DNA from: Symbiodinium natans
Lineage: Eukaryota > Sar > Dinophyceae > Suessiales > Symbiodiniaceae
Direction: 5' to 3'
Length of the DNA stretch: 64,000 bases
Assembly: GCA_905221605.1 (NCBI GenBank)
Contig: CAJNDS010000807.1
Location: forward strand, 1-64,000
Notes under the pieces: generated by a model
The model's database searches: none
The model's input: only the letters and a program-made list of their open reading frames with translations
Told to the model about the DNA's origin: nothing
Shown: positions 23,168-34,804 of the stretch, piece after piece
How positions within the stretch are numbered: position 1 is the stretch's first letter
How the letters are laid out: the number at the start of each line of letters is the position of its first letter
Position numbers and translations under genes: made by a program

Positions 23168-25042
23168 GCGGCGGGGGGTTGTAGGGCTCGGTTTCGGAGG
23201 TTTGCATGGTTTGCAAAATAAGATAAATACGGGACATCTCGTTGAATGCCTCAGCCATGGCCCGAAGGGCCCGAAGCCCCGGACTTGAAGGCTCCACACC
23301 GGAGTTGCAGAACTCAGGCCGTCCCTAAATGCCAAGATGAGACAGGGATCCCCTAACTCTACTCGAGTAGCAATGGCCCACAGCCCCAGCGCAGCCCGCA
23401 CCACAGGCTGGCAAGCAGCAAGCAGTCAGGTACCCAAACTTAAAAAAAAACCAGCGGGGGCAGGTTGCGGAGAAAGCTCGAAAGAACGCCTGGCAGCGGC
23501 TTTCAATTCAAAGTGGCTTTGTTCAGAGCCCTTTTTTTCAGAAGGCCTTCATAAGGGGGAGCTCCAAGGTGCCTTCTCTTACATCCACGTTTCCGAAAAC
23601 TGCACAGTGCACACCATCCCCTCTATTGTTGGCGAGACCGTGACGAGACCCTCTCAAAAACAGCTATGTCTAAGAAGATGTCCGGCGTATTGAGAAGCCC
23701 TGCCTTCAAGCACCTCCCGAAATTTGTGCACCTTCCTTCCCCTCCGGTCCAGGACGCTGGCATGCACGACGGTCAGGGCCTCGAGGGCCGCAGTGTGCCG
23801 GCAAGTCTTCGCTATTTTTCTCCTTCGCGCGCCGAGAAGCGCCGAGTCGACATGCACAGAAACGGGGATTTTTTGGAGGGTTGGCCTACTGAGACCTGTT
23901 CCCCCGACCTGTTTCCTAATAGGGTCCTAAAACGCTCCGGGGCTCACGCATGCGGCTAACTTGTGTGAAGCCAGGATCTGGGCCTTGTGGCAAGCAGGCG
24001 GAACCCCCTCAATTCCGCCAAGCCAAAGGGTCTGAAAAGGGATGTTTGGGATGGTTGGGGTTTGGGGCTGCCCGGGGTGGGTCACTGCAGGCGGTTCATG
24101 TACCTTGAAGTTCCTTGAAGGGCGCACGCTGCCCAGGTCTTTCATAGGGTTCCCGACGTCTTGGGGAACCCCCGATTTCAGACCCCATGCCGATTCAGAG
24201 CCCAAAAAAAGTCTCAAATGAGCGCCGCTCCAGGCAAACCTGAGGGGTTTGCGTGGGAAGGCGGGGAGACAGAAAGGCCTCCCACTAAGACTCCAAAGCC
24301 CGTCACAACTGGAGCATGCCCTGCAAAGTTGAGCCTTGACAGGGTCCAGGCTGCACTTTTCCTTCGACCACGCTCCCCAAGAGTTTGAAGCTATTTTTTG
24401 GCCACGCTCTGGGCGGCCATTGAGCAGACACGTGGGTGAGGTAATGCAAGCTGAGAGTGCAAGCATGGTGTATGTGGTGTATGTGGAGTCTGCTCCCTGA
24501 AAATCGGGAGGTGCGTTTGTCTGTCCTGCGGGGGCCGAACTCGGTTTCGGCGTGTGGTGCTCGTGGGAATCCCCCCAGTTCAGTTCGCCAAGGGCTCTGA
24601 AATAGGATGCTTGGGGGGGGGGGGGCGGGCTGGAGCTGCATGGGGCTTACGCACGCAAGTCGGTTTATGCAAGCACGTGCACACCTTGAAACCTGAAGTT
24701 TGCAAAGGTCCGTTCTTGAGCTGACGTCTGGAGAGCCCCCATTGAAGACCCATTAGGACTTTGCAAGATCCTCCCCCCTTCACACCCCGAAATTGAGGGG
24801 TTACCAGAACGAGGGAACGAAGGGTCCATAAGGCAAAGAGCCCTGGAAGAGGCCCAGCCAGGCACCAGAACTCCAAAGCTCCCGTGCCGCCAGGTGGGTT
24901 GTCCAGCTTCTGCGAGCTTGCCCCAAGATCCCACTCCCCGTATTCAGCAGGGTAAACGGTAAACGCATCGTAAACGCGAGAAGGCTAATGATACGAACGG
25001 CCTGGGAAAATATTGTGTTCCGTGCGTGGGTCTTGGCCCGAG

Positions 25043-25122
25043 GCGCGACCCCGCTCTTCATCGCAGCGCAGAAGGGCCAGCTCGAGTGCCTCCGGGCGCT
25101 GCTGAACGCCGGCGCCGACAAG
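25043..25122 (+). CDS. Ankyrin-repeat exon, type A (gene 1)
   Basis: Reads ATPLFIAAQKGQLECLRAL then LNAGADK, with the same predicted protein as the exon at 51347 in gene 2. Acceptor CCCGAG|GC, donor AAG|GCGGCG. It is the second exon of the ~1.96 kb tandem pair. Confidence 0.65.
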
Positions 25123-28100
25123 GCGGCGGGGGGTTGTAGGGCTCGGTTTCGGAGGTTTGCATGGTTTGCAACATAAGATAAATACGGGACATCTCGTTGA
25201 ATGCCTCGAAGGGCCCGAAGCCCCGGACTTGAAGGCTCCACACCGGAGTTGCAGAACTGTTCTGCAACTCAGGCCGTCCCTAAATGCCAAGATGAGACAG
25301 GGATCCCCTAACTCTACTCGAGCAGCAATGGCCCACAGCCCCAGCGCAGCCCGCGCCACAGGCTGGCAAGCAGCAAGCAGTCAGGTACCCAAACTTAAAA
25401 AAAACAGCAGGGGCAGGTTGCGGCGAGAGCTCGAAAGAACGCCTGGCAGCGGCTTTCAAAGTGGCTTTGTTCAGAGCCTTTTTTTTCAGAAGGCCTTCGT
25501 AAGGGGGAGACTCCAGGGTGCCTTCTCTTACATCTGCGTTTCCGAAATCTGCACAGTGCACACCATCCCTTCTATTGTTGACGAGACCGTGACGAGACCC
25601 TCTCAAAAAAGAGCCATGTCTTAGAAGATGTCCGGGCCCGTACTTAGAAGCCCTGCCTCGAAGCACCTCCCGAAATTTTTGCACCCGCCTTCCCCCCTGG
25701 TCCAGGACGCTGGCATGCACGACGGCCAGGGCCTCAAGGGCCCAGTGTGCCGGCAAGTCTTCGCTATTTTTCTCCTTCGCGCGCCGAGAAGCGCGAGTCG
25801 ACATGCACAGAAAGGGGGGTTTTTTGGAGGGTTGGCCTACTCAGACCTGATCCCCTACCTGTTTCCTAATAGGGTGGGTTCGGGCCTGGGCACCCGTGGA
25901 ACTTTCTCAGTGTCAAGTTTGCAAAGGGGAACTTTTTGTGAAGCGGGGGGCTTCTTGCTTAGTGTGCCAGCCTTCGCTGTTTTTCTCCTTCGCGCGCCGA
26001 GAAGCGCGGGTCGACATGCACGAGTCGACATGCACAGAAGGGGGAATGTTTTGGAGGGTTGGCCTACTCAGACCTGTTCAGACGTCTTCCCCTACCTGTT
26101 CCCTAGAAGGTCCTAGCACGCTCCGGGGCTCACGCATGCGGCTAACTTGGGAAGCCGGGATTTTGGGCCTTGTGGCAAGCAGGCGGAAGGCATGGGGTCT
26201 GGAAAGGGATGTTTGGGATGGTTGGGGTTTGGGGCTGCCCAGGGGGGTGGGTCACTGCAGGCGGTTCATGTACCTTGAAGATCCTTGAAGGGTGCACGCT
26301 GCCCAGGTCTTTCATAGGGTTCTTGACGTCTGGGGAACCCCCGATTTAAGAGCCGTTTCAGATCCTAAAACAAGGTTTCAAACGAGCGCCGCTCTTCCAG
26401 GCCAACCTTAGGAGTTTGCGTGAGGAGACTGGGAGGCAGCACCGTCGAAGGCAGGCAGCCATAGGCCCCAGAAGCCCTCGTCGCCATCCGTCACCCCCCA
26501 AAGCTGGAGCATACCCTGCCACAAAGGTGACAGGGTCCAGGCTGCACGTTGTCTTTGACTGCAAAAGTTTGAATGAATCTATTTCGTGCCGCGCTTCTGG
26601 GCGGCCATTGAGCAGACATGTGGGTCCCGTGATGCAATCTCGGAGTTCCAGCATGGTGTATGTATGGAGGCTGCCCCCTGAAATTCGGGATACCGGGATT
26701 GCAGCCATGAATGAGGTGCATTTGTCCCGTGGGAGCCGAACCTGGGTTCGGGCCTGTGGTGCCCGTGGGAATCCCCCCCTCTGAAAATGGGATGTTTGGT
26801 GAAATGGGATGTTTGGGGCCACACGCACGCAGTCGGTTTATGCAAGCACGTGCACACCTTGAAATCTGAAGTGTGCACTTTGACAAAGATCCTTCATGGG
26901 TTCCAGCTGACGTCTGGAGAGCCCCCATTTATTACCCATTTAGACCCCAAAAAGATCCTCCCCCCCCCGCCCTCCTCCACTCCGATCCAGAACGAGGAAA
27001 TGAAAGGTCTATAGGGCAAAGAGCCCTTGCCCCTTCGTGTACAAGTCGCTCCCCGCCTTGAGAGACTGCTTAAGTCGGGTTGTCTCCACCCCGGATTCTT
27101 CTCCAGACGCCGGGGCGGGATGATTGGCCTGGGCAGCGTTGCACGTCCAGGTAGTCCGAACTCGCGGAGCCTTCGGCTGGACTTCCTGCGGCACACGGTT
27201 CCCCTTCACGTCCACAGACTTAGCCTTCCATTCCAGGGATGCCGTTGCCCGAGAAGAAACCTTCCCACACGCTCACTGCGTGCTAGATTCCCCACATCTC
27301 CTCCCCAACTCCGGGGGTCAAGGCTCCAGAAATACATCGGCATCGCCACCTGGCTTCGGCCAATAGCGGACCTGCAACCTTTACACCCCTCTGCTCCTTG
27401 CCTGCGTCCTCAACGAAGCCCCACTTGCCTGCATCCTCAATGAAGTTAATGAAGCTCAACGACCACACCACCTCGCCACAGGCGAACTGGGTTCGGGCTT
27501 CGATCCAAGGGTCAAAAAGGGCTCGTAGCCTGGAAGGCACACCCTGGAAGCCCACCAAAGCTGCCGGGCCCTTCGCGATGTGTGCGTCCATCTTGAGCCG
27601 GTCGCGGCGCACAAGACCGCATGCCCGGCCCAACGTCTTGCTAACCTATTGCAATTGAAGCAAAGAAAGAATGGACCATGTTCGGTATGGGGAACAGAAC
27701 ACAAGGCACTGCACGCTGTTGCGTGCCAAGCCGTGTATGCCAGCATTTCGAGAAGGCAGCACATTGCCAATGCTGTGTGCGAGCTGAACACCGCCCCGTT
27801 GACACACAGGATAAATACTGCACTCTCACTCATCTGAAGTTGAATCTGCTGACGCAGGTGATTGGGCAACACATTATCACCGATGGCCTTCCAGCCACTC
27901 TTTCTCAGCAGCAATGCGTTCCATGGCTGTGCTATGTTCACGAAGCGACTTGTCCTTACCAACGGGTAGCAGGGACACCAGTGCATGCAACAGGGCAAGC
28001 GAGCTCGCCTTTGACTTCGGGGCATACACCCACTCCTACTCTCCACCTGACCAAGCATTGTTCGAGGCTTAATTCTCAACATGGTTCAAGCGGCTCGAGA

Positions 28101-28993
28101 GGATGGCATACAGGCGCTGGCTGCGAGCAGCAACCTCGGGAATCATGCTAGCCACCGTCACAACCTGATCAAGATGGGCATCGGCATGCTGCAGCTCTGC
28201 TTCAAACGAGCTCCCTGCTGCGAACATCAGCCAAGACTTGAACGCATGAGACCATTCCTGCCACTGCGACAAGTCCGAGTCATGACTGCTAGACCCCAAT
28301 CTGGGCCTATTCAAAATCTTGCTCGGGAGCTGACAGGATTGCCACGCTCACTGAAGTTTGAAAGGTCTATGGCACTCCAGGCTTTGCAAGGGCTTGCTGA
28401 ATGTGGGGCTTTGGGTTCAGGCTTGCAATGTTCAAACACTTTCAGATCACTCTCAAAAACCAGCAGACTCCTCCTTAGCACGGAGGTGGGCTTCTTACAA
28501 CCCAAGAAATGGACTCCGGATGCGAGTCCTCTGCAGCAAAGAAGCGGACAGCTTCTTTCAAATCCAGCAACGTTCACCAAAACTTGAAAATCGGCTATTG
28601 CGAAGGCTGTGCCGCTGGCTGTTCACCCTACTCTGAGCGGGAAATCCCACTGCTGCCTCCTGACTCACTGCCAGAGGGAGCGTGGCACATCGCTGGCCTT
28701 CCCAACCTTCCCGCTTCGTAACTCGGCAGACTGCATCGGAATGCTTCACCACACTCCGAGCAAGAAACTCCACAGCATGAGAATCAAATTCGGTGCGGCG
28801 CATCGCTGGCCTTCCTGCTTCGCCACAAGCCAGGGCTTCAGGAATGTCACGGATGGGAATCGTACTCGTATGGGTTTTACTCTGGGGATCTGTCACACAA
28901 GTCCTTGGCCGGGGCCAGAAGTGGCCAATGTGGGTTGAGCCTGCATGCATTGTAGCCGGTCGGCTGTGAAGCTTCCTTTGCACTCGGCCCGAG
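25123..28993. other. Intron block: repeats, then lower-copy DNA
   Basis: From 25123 to about 27000 this is repeat mosaic: GTCGAC cores at 25797, 26010 and 26024 (a local duplication of the core) and GGTTCGGGCC-type modules. From about 27000 to 28900 the dispersed modules stop and the DNA looks lower-copy. That part includes the minus-strand gag-like remnant and otherwise nothing I can identify. Confidence 0.5.
27456..28314 (-). pseudogene. Decayed retrotransposon gag-like remnant
   Basis: On the minus strand from 28314 one frame reads SQWQEWSHAFKSWLMFAAG and, after acidic helical sequence, RLYAILSSRLNHVE. After a stop the same frame continues with EWVYAPKSKASSLALLHALV and LREHSTAMERIAAEKEWL. 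The W..W...F..WL start, the tyrosine-leucine block and the K..S.ALL.A stretch resemble gag regions of Ty1/copia-type elements. A CFNC...GH...C group near 27650 could be a damaged zinc knuckle. Several stops and frame changes make it non-functional. No LTRs or pol were seen. It is recognised by pattern only and could be an unrelated decayed gene. Confidence 0.35.
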
Positions 28994-29073
28994 GCGTGAC
29001 CCCGCTCATCATAGCGGCACACAACGGTCATCTGGAATGCCTCGAGGAGCTGCTCCGTGCTGGCGCCGGCAAG
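28994..29073 (+). CDS. Ankyrin-repeat exon, type C (gene 1)
   Basis: Reads VTPLIIAAHNGHLECLEEL then LRAGAGK. A pyrimidine-rich stretch (CTTCCTTTGCACTCGG) precedes the acceptor CCCGAG|GC. The donor is AAG|GCCGAG, followed at once by a (GGGA)n tract (about 29077-29107). Its gene 2 counterpart is 58766-58845, which also has a GGGA-rich start to the downstream intron. In both genes this is the last internal exon before the terminal one. Confidence 0.65.
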
Positions 29074-29799
29074 GCCGAGGGAGGGAGGGAGGGAGGGAGG
29101 GAGGCAGGGGAGCACTTGGCCTGCGTGGGAGGCCTGCCGCCTTAAGCTTAAGTCTCCACCTGTGCCAGCCGTCGAGCAGCAACAGCCTCTGCGCCGCAGA
29201 CAACGGATCAAGAACACAAGCCTCAGCCAGGGGGTTGGACTGGATTCCACAGCGCTGTTCAGAGCCTTTCCAAGGCCTGCAGCCTGCAAAGGCCGCATCT
29301 CGCAAGAGGGCCCACAAGAAATGGCGGGATGACCCAAAGTCTGGGGGATGGGATGCGGAGGGGAAAGTACCTGCACCCATCTTCGTTTCTAAAGCGCTGA
29401 CAGCTAGCTTTCGAGGCACGACTTTACTTCCCCCCCTTCGGACAGTTTTTGCCTTCCATCGCCAGGCGGCGCAGTTCAGCGGCCCCGACCTCAGAACCTT
29501 CTCCAGGCAAGCCGAGGCCTCGACCCCGATCCAAAAACAGAGTTCGGGTGCCGTGCTCGGGCAGCGTCTTCCGTACTGTTAGAACGAAAGAGTCAAAAAA
29601 GCTTTGAGCCTGAAGCTCTGGATCTTCCCCAGCCCGAATCTTCCCAGCCTGGGGAGGCCCAGACCCACAAAAGCTCAGATCCCCTAAAAATCAAACCCAG
29701 AGTTTCTCTTGCTCCTCGACCTTCGTGGCTTCACCCCATGCTCCCTGAAAATGCCCGGAACTCCCAGAAAGTCGCAGGGCGCCTGTGCTCGACACCGAG
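29074..29799. other. Last intron of gene 1
   Basis: About 0.73 kb between the type C exon and the terminal exon. It starts with a (GGGA)n tract and has no dispersed modules. Parts are recognisable in the matching gene 2 interval, for example GAGGCCTCGACCC at 29513 and 59242, then TTGAGCCT. A small exon that would correct the phase between the flanking exons could be here; I could not identify it. Confidence 0.45.
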
Positions 29800-29879
29800 G
29801 CAAGACGGCCCTTGGATGGGCGGAGCAGAACGGCCACAAGGGCTGCGCCGATGCGCTGCGGGCCGCCGGCGCCAGCTGA
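29800..29879 (+). CDS. Terminal ankyrin exon with stop (gene 1)
   Basis: Reads KTALGWAEQNGHKGCADAL then RAAGAS and TGA. This is the usual form of a C-terminal ankyrin repeat, where TPL becomes TAL and helix 2 ends in LRAAGA. The acceptor is CACCGAG|GC, with the same phase as the internal exons. It is the 3' coding end of gene 1. The paralogue at 59473 is almost identical and fixes the spacing of the two genes at about 29.7 kb. Confidence 0.7.
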
Positions 29880-32129
29880 GGCGAAGAAGCAGGGCTTGCC
29901 TTTAAACTTTCATTGACGTACTGTAGCTTTTTGAGAGCACGAGAGCTCCAAAGCCGGCTTTCTCTGGCTCACACTGTTGGCTTGCCATGGGCATCGCGAG
30001 CAGACGCGAGCAGCAGAGTGTGCCGCGCGAGGCCTTCTGCGCCAAGCCCGAGAGCGTCCGAGAGCGTTCGAGAGCGAGCGCATGCGAGTGCCCAGACCAC
30101 ACACACACACACACTTTCACACTTTGCGACACCCTGAATCTCAGGGCTTAAGGCTTAAGCTCTCGATCGATCCTCTCAGGAAGGTCAAGGAAAGTTGAGG
30201 GAAGCGAGCTGTGGCCGAAACAAACTCGTACCATTGGGTTTGAAGCGGCACGGGAGGCGTTTGGACCGTAGAAACCGCCATCGCTATGCCGCTTGGGGCT
30301 GTGCATGAGCAGATGTTAGACATCTTCGTGGAGGAAGCGGCGCGGGCGTGCTGGGTGTGAGCCGGCGCCGGCCCACAGGGCAATCTGTGAGAGAGAGGCA
30401 GAGAGAGGAGAGAATGCAGAACGAAGAAGATGGTGCACATCGAGATAGAATAAGGGAGGAAGAAGGTGCGCCAAGCGACATCGAGGTCGAAGATGAGCTC
30501 GATGAAAAATTTGACGGGGAAGCTGAACCGGAGCCAGATGATGAAGAACCAGACGTTGCGAAAGGGGATTTGGATTCGGGCGCATGCTCCGCAAATCCGT
30601 GGATCTGGGGGAGGCAGCAGGCAGAAGAAGAGAGTCAGTCCACACGCAAGGGGAGCCAATGACAACGTCTAGAGTCCAGACTCTAGACGTGAACATACCG
30701 GGTCCAGCTTTGAATGAGTGAAGTGTGGCACTAAACCAATGTGTGTTGTGGTACAGCTCTCTGCTGCTTAAGGTGCGTGCCTGTTGGCGAAGCCCCATCT
30801 CATAATTTACAGTAATGCTGCGAACTCTCAGTTGGCTTGCTGTCCATCTGCACATTGCACAGCAGGGGGGGAAGAGGGAGGTTTCGCTTCACAGGCAAAG
30901 TCAGGTCGTGAGTGAGCGAAGTAAGAAGCTTTGTTTCACTGTCATTGCCTCATTGCCACTTCGTCAGCGGAGCAGCAGTGCCCCGAACCCCGGGCTTGTC
31001 CTTGGGAACGCTTGCGCTGCGCACTGGGGGTGGCCTCTCTTTCCTAATATTTGAAGTTTTGCTGGGCGATGTCACCGCTCGCCCCATCAAAGCCCGAACA
31101 GGGCGAGACTGCCTGGGAATAGTGAGAAGAACAATAACGAGATCCCCAGAAAGATCAAGAGGAAGATGCATCCAAACAGCAAGAACGCCAGCGATCCCAG
31201 AGAGCAGCGTGACGTGGCGACACTGCTGTTGCGGCTGTTGCAAAACATTCCTCTTACCTGCCGTGAAGGGGGGGGTGAACTGACGGGCGCTTTCCTTTTT
31301 TGAACCTCAAAAACCGATTTGCACGCTCTTTCGCCTTTGGGGCCCATGTCAGGCGCCATGGCGGCCCTTCACAAAAGCTCAAGGCCGCGTATCCGCAGCC
31401 CGACGCCGGGGTCCCTGGTCTTTGGGGGAGCGATTTTGCGCGCAAAGTCGCTTTGTGTTGGGGGCTCCCTTACTGCGCCCTGGTGTGGGGATTCTGGGTC
31501 GAGGTGTTGGGAAAGCATGTCCGTCTCAGACATCCTCAGAGGGGCAGCGAGCTTGGGCTTTTTTGCTAGTGGGACTTCGGGGGGGGGGAGCTTAGGGTGG
31601 GGAGGGGGCTTCCCCAGGGGGCCTATAGGACTCTTCGGGGAAGTTTGGGGGCTCTGAGGGTTTTGTCTTAAACTCAGTGGAGGCTTTTCGGGGGGTCAGG
31701 GCGGTGCTGCCTAGGACTGAGGCTCATCTTGGAGCGTTTTGTGCTGTGTAAGGAATCCAGAATGGGGAGCTTCTGCACCTTCGGCTTTCGAGTTTTCGCG
31801 CACTTTCTATGGGCTTAGGCATGGCTTGACTTGGCATGTTCCGGCATGCGCCCACAAAAACGGAAGCTGCCCCTGACATGCGCGTCCTGGAATCCGCCTC
31901 TCCCTGGGTGTCAGGACTTGTGAAGTCTCGGGCTCTCTGCACTTGATGGTTTTTGGCGAGGGTCCGCTTCTGTGAGAGGTCGTTTTGGGGCCTTTGTGGG
32001 ATGGAAGCGAAAATTCAGCCAGGCTTCTGCTTGCTGGCGTCATGGGATTCATGTTTGGGGTGGGTTAGGGATGGTAGGGTTTTTTGGCTAAACGACGTGC
32101 TCACCATACCTCACCCAGAACTTTGCTTG

Positions 32130-32760
32130 CAGAAAGCCGACGGTGCCCAGAGGCAGAGGCCGGGCAGCTCTGATCTCCGGTCCCCGCGCACCTTCGACGT
32201 TTCACCCACTTCGTGTCCACTCAGCGCTTTTGGTGATTTGGATTAACATCCTCACTGGCACATGCTGGCACGTAAGGGCCCCATACTCTTGTACCTGGCA
32301 GCCTTTGCTGAGTTTTTTGGTGCGAAGTGGCACAGGAAACCTTGCAAGTGACGAAAGTCCGTGGCATCGTCTTGAGCTGTGATGTGGTGAAGTCTAGTTT
32401 TCGGCTTGTTGCTAGGCCGCTTGCTCCTCCCGCAGCATTCCTCCAGTGCCAGAGTACCCGGGTTCAGCCGGCAAGGCAGATGAATAGAGGAAGCGGCCGG
32501 CAGCGGAGGAATCCTTTGCGAGCCAATCCCATTCTGTTGACTCGGCTGCCAAGCAGTGCCGAGGCGCAGATGAGACTGTGCGCCCTTCATGGAAGCTAGG
32601 GAACGAGAGAGAAAAGAGCGACGAGCAGATACCAACAGACTTGCCCAAGGACACGGGCATAGACTCCCGCGGCTCCCGTGCCCTTCCACCCCTCGAGCTG
32701 ATCGGTCAAATTTGGGCATTATGTTGACCACAAAACTCCTCTCGTCCCCAACTTCCCCAA
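32130..32760. repeat. Duplicated block, partner of 60.36-60.84 kb
   Basis: Downstream of gene 1 this segment resembles the one downstream of gene 2: TTTGCTTGCAGAAAGC, GGCCGCTTGCTCCTCCCGC, GAATAGAGGAAGCGGCCGGC and GCCAAGCAGTGCCGAGGCGC occur in the same order. On the minus strand the two copies share a reading frame (APRHCLAAESTE, AKDSSAAGRFLYSSALPAE). Here a one-base length difference near 32455 shifts the frame relative to the 60 kb copy. Confidence 0.75.
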
Positions 32761-34119
32761 AACCCTGCTGGTAGCATGCCATGGCTCGCAAGCAACCTCG
32801 AGCCCTACGCAATTCTGTGACTCCAGAAGCTGCGTCTTGACTGATGGGGCCATACGGGGTCTATTCGTTTGTTGCATAAGTGTTATAGTGAGGAGCCACG
32901 AAAGCTCTGAACCCCCGAATCTGATCATGAGAGGATTGCCGCTGGTGGCCACGGGGTTTGATTCCGGGGGTGCAAGGAGACATGGCAACAAAGCCGATTC
33001 GGAAGCATCCTTTTGCGTTTTGTACATCCTTCCCTGCTTACACGCACTGTCTCCCACGAACGTCTGCCTACGTCGCCGCCTCGCTCTTCGAAGCAACTCT
33101 CCCGAGTTTTCGTCCCCCCCACTTGGAGTGGCAAGGGAGCGGGCGGGCAGCGATGGAGGGGCGAGCGATGGGGAGCGGGTCTGAGGTTGAAGCCGGGAGG
33201 GAAACCACCAGCGAATGGCCGGCAGATGCTGGGAAGAAAGGAGTGCCGTCTCGATGAATGAGCTTTGCACGGGTGAGAGCGTGGTGGTGATGGGTTCCCG
33301 GCTTGGCTTTTTTTGAGGCCCTGGACAGTCCTAAGACCTTTACTCTGAAAAGCCTTTAAAATCCGGCAGCCCCAAAAGCCCAAAAAGCCCAAAAGCCCGA
33401 ACCTGACCGACCTTTCCGTTGCCTCACCGCTGTAGATTCCTTCGCAGGGCGCGGCGTGTCGCGTGATGTGGGCTCTGTGAGCTTGAAACCTTGTACCAAG
33501 TACGTAACCTGCTGGACATCTAAAGCTTAGAGCCATCTCGATGTTAGAGGAAGTGCAACTGAGACTTCTATCCGAGGGGGGGGCCTGATCTGCAGATGAC
33601 AAACAACTTCTTTCCAGTTTGAGCTGGGAGACCGCAGCTTGTTGCCTGCCCGAAGCACTTCTCGGCTTTGCTGCAAGGAGAGCAGTAGCACAGCAGCGTC
33701 TGTACGAGCAGCCAACCACGCAACCTTGTGGGCAAGCAATGCGCACGAAATGCAGAAGCTCGAGCAGCAACAGCAAGCGCAGGGTTAGACAGGCAGTGGC
33801 CGAACACGATCGGTTCAAGTCAGTCCTAGCCACAAATCTTGGCGACAGCCTGTGGATGTAACATCCAGATCCGCCTCGGGACCAGAACACCAGGCTCGCT
33901 TCTGGCGCGTTTGCTTTGCAGAGTTCGCAGTTGTGCGTTTGGTTCTGTTGGGGGGCTTGTAGGGCTTCGGCGGGCTCTTCGTCCGGTGACCGGCAACTGG
34001 TGGGGAGGTGGTTTGCTTCGGTCTTAACATCCGTTGCATGAGAGTGTTCTGATCACGCTATGTTTGTATAATGATGTCAGGCAGGCGGGCATGGAAACCA
34101 GGGCAAGCCAAACCGCCAA

Positions 34120-34203
34120 CCCCAGAAAGTGCGAAACAGGAAAGTCGAGGCCTGGGCCTGGCCCCAGAAAGTGCGAAACAGGAAAGTCGAGGCCTGGGCC
34201 TGG
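34120..34203 (+). repeat. 42-bp tandem duplication
   Basis: Two perfect copies starting CCCCAGAAAGTGCGAAACAG at 34120 and 34162. The length is a multiple of three and all frames stay readable, but it lies upstream of the recognisable TIR exons and coding status is unknown. Confidence 0.9.
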
Positions 34204-34513
34204 CTTCAGTTGTCCTGCAGCCGCCCCTGAAGCCCAATGCCAAGTGTGTCCAAGTATCGTCAGTCATTCCCGATGTCGCAGAGATGCCCAAGAAGGGGCT
34301 TCATTTGCACCCTTTCCAAAAAACACACAATCTCTTTGCCAGGCCGGAGCCTCCGAGCCTCCATGCCTCCATCAGCCTCGCAGGCTCGCTTCCGCGTCGG
34401 CAAAAACAGGATTCGGGGCTTGAAAGGGAGCAAGGGAGCAGAGGCTGAGCAGCAGGGACTTCGGGAGTTGAAGGTTCAGCGAGCGCTGCCAGGCCAGCGA
34501 GAGCATCCCGCAG

Positions 34514-34804
34514 GCCCCGGCCGGGGCGCGCACCGGGATGTTCTCGGCCCGCTTCGACGGCGGCGAGGTCGAGGCCGCCTTCCGGCGGGTGCACGCCATC
34601 CTGCAGGAGCGCGGCTACAATGTGCTCATGGTGAAGGCTGGCGCAGGAGACGACTTCGGCAAGGACACCAAGCGCTTCCTTGCCAAGCTCCTCACCTCAC
34701 AGGGGGTTCTCCTCGCAGTCTGCTCCGCAAAGTACGCGGAGATGACCGGCTCCATGTACTCTTCTTTCTGCGAGCTCCAGTTTGCCTACGACAACAAAGT
34801 ACAG
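34514..34804 (+). CDS. TIR-like domain, N-terminal exon (gene 2)
   Basis: 97 codons. A methionine at 34538 starts MFSARFDGGEVEAAFRRVHA, then ERGYNVLMVKAGAGDDFGKD, LLAVCSAKYAEMTGS and SSFCELQFAYDNKVQ. The order is a first beta strand, a helix, GYNV strand B, a loop, LLAVCS strand D, then an S.FCEL motif whose glutamate (about residue 79 from that methionine) aligns with the catalytic Glu of NAD-cleaving TIR domains. The donor is the near-consensus CAG|GTGTGC. A possible acceptor CCCGCAG|G fits 34513/34514, but the real 5' end may lie further upstream or be the methionine itself. The shorter TIR-like domains of algae are the closest family I can name. No enzymatic role can be proven from sequence. 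Confidence 0.65.

Larger units (their letters stand above)
22850..25190 (+). repeat. Tandem ~1.96 kb unit carrying an ankyrin exon
   Basis: The segment from GAGGGGTTACCAGAACGAGG (about 22840) through the ankyrin exon, a GTCGAC-core module and a GGTTCGGGCC-type module repeats from about 24795, moving the exon from 23088 to 25043 (offset 1955). Paralogous copies are at 42.7 kb, 49.1 kb and 51.1 kb. Confidence 0.8.
1..29879 (+). other. Putative ankyrin-repeat gene 1, 3' portion
   Basis: Nine ankyrin-type exons at 1476, 4574, 9408, 14559, 19057, 23088, 25043, 28994 and 29800 lie on one strand in a consistent phase. The last carries the stop codon. The same order (internal exons, a final GGREGG-flanked exon, then a terminal exon starting GKTAL) recurs in gene 2, which begins with a TIR-like domain. 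By analogy the 5' end of gene 1 would lie upstream of this window. The introns are 0.7 to 5.2 kb long and almost wholly repetitive. Ankyrin repeats are protein-binding scaffolds, so the product is probably a cytosolic interaction protein. That the exons form one transcript is inference from order, strand and phase. They could instead be scattered relics. Confidence 0.42.
29880..34513. other. Region between the two TIR-ankyrin genes
   Basis: Mostly single-copy-looking DNA with no convincing gene. It contains a (CA)n run near 30100-30115, an acidic open frame (30348-30662) next to a GAGAGA tract, G-rich sequence at 31570-31630, the duplicated block at 32130-32760, and a 42-bp tandem duplication at 34120-34203. 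A glutamine-rich open stretch (reading MQKLEQQQQAQG near 33750) could be a stray exon, but no splice partners are visible. The promoter and 5' exons of gene 2 probably lie in the right half. Confidence 0.45.

Noticed and set aside
30348-30662. Acidic 104-codon frame (ERQREERMQ, then EVEDELDEK)
   Set aside because: Begins in a GAGAGA tract and its composition follows from that. No splice signals, homologue or conserved paralogue could be seen.
32925-33890. 321-codon open frame on the minus strand
   Set aside because: Low-complexity Leu/Cys/Arg-rich translation of GC-rich DNA with no recognisable domain. The opposite strand contains the more protein-like glutamine-rich stretch.
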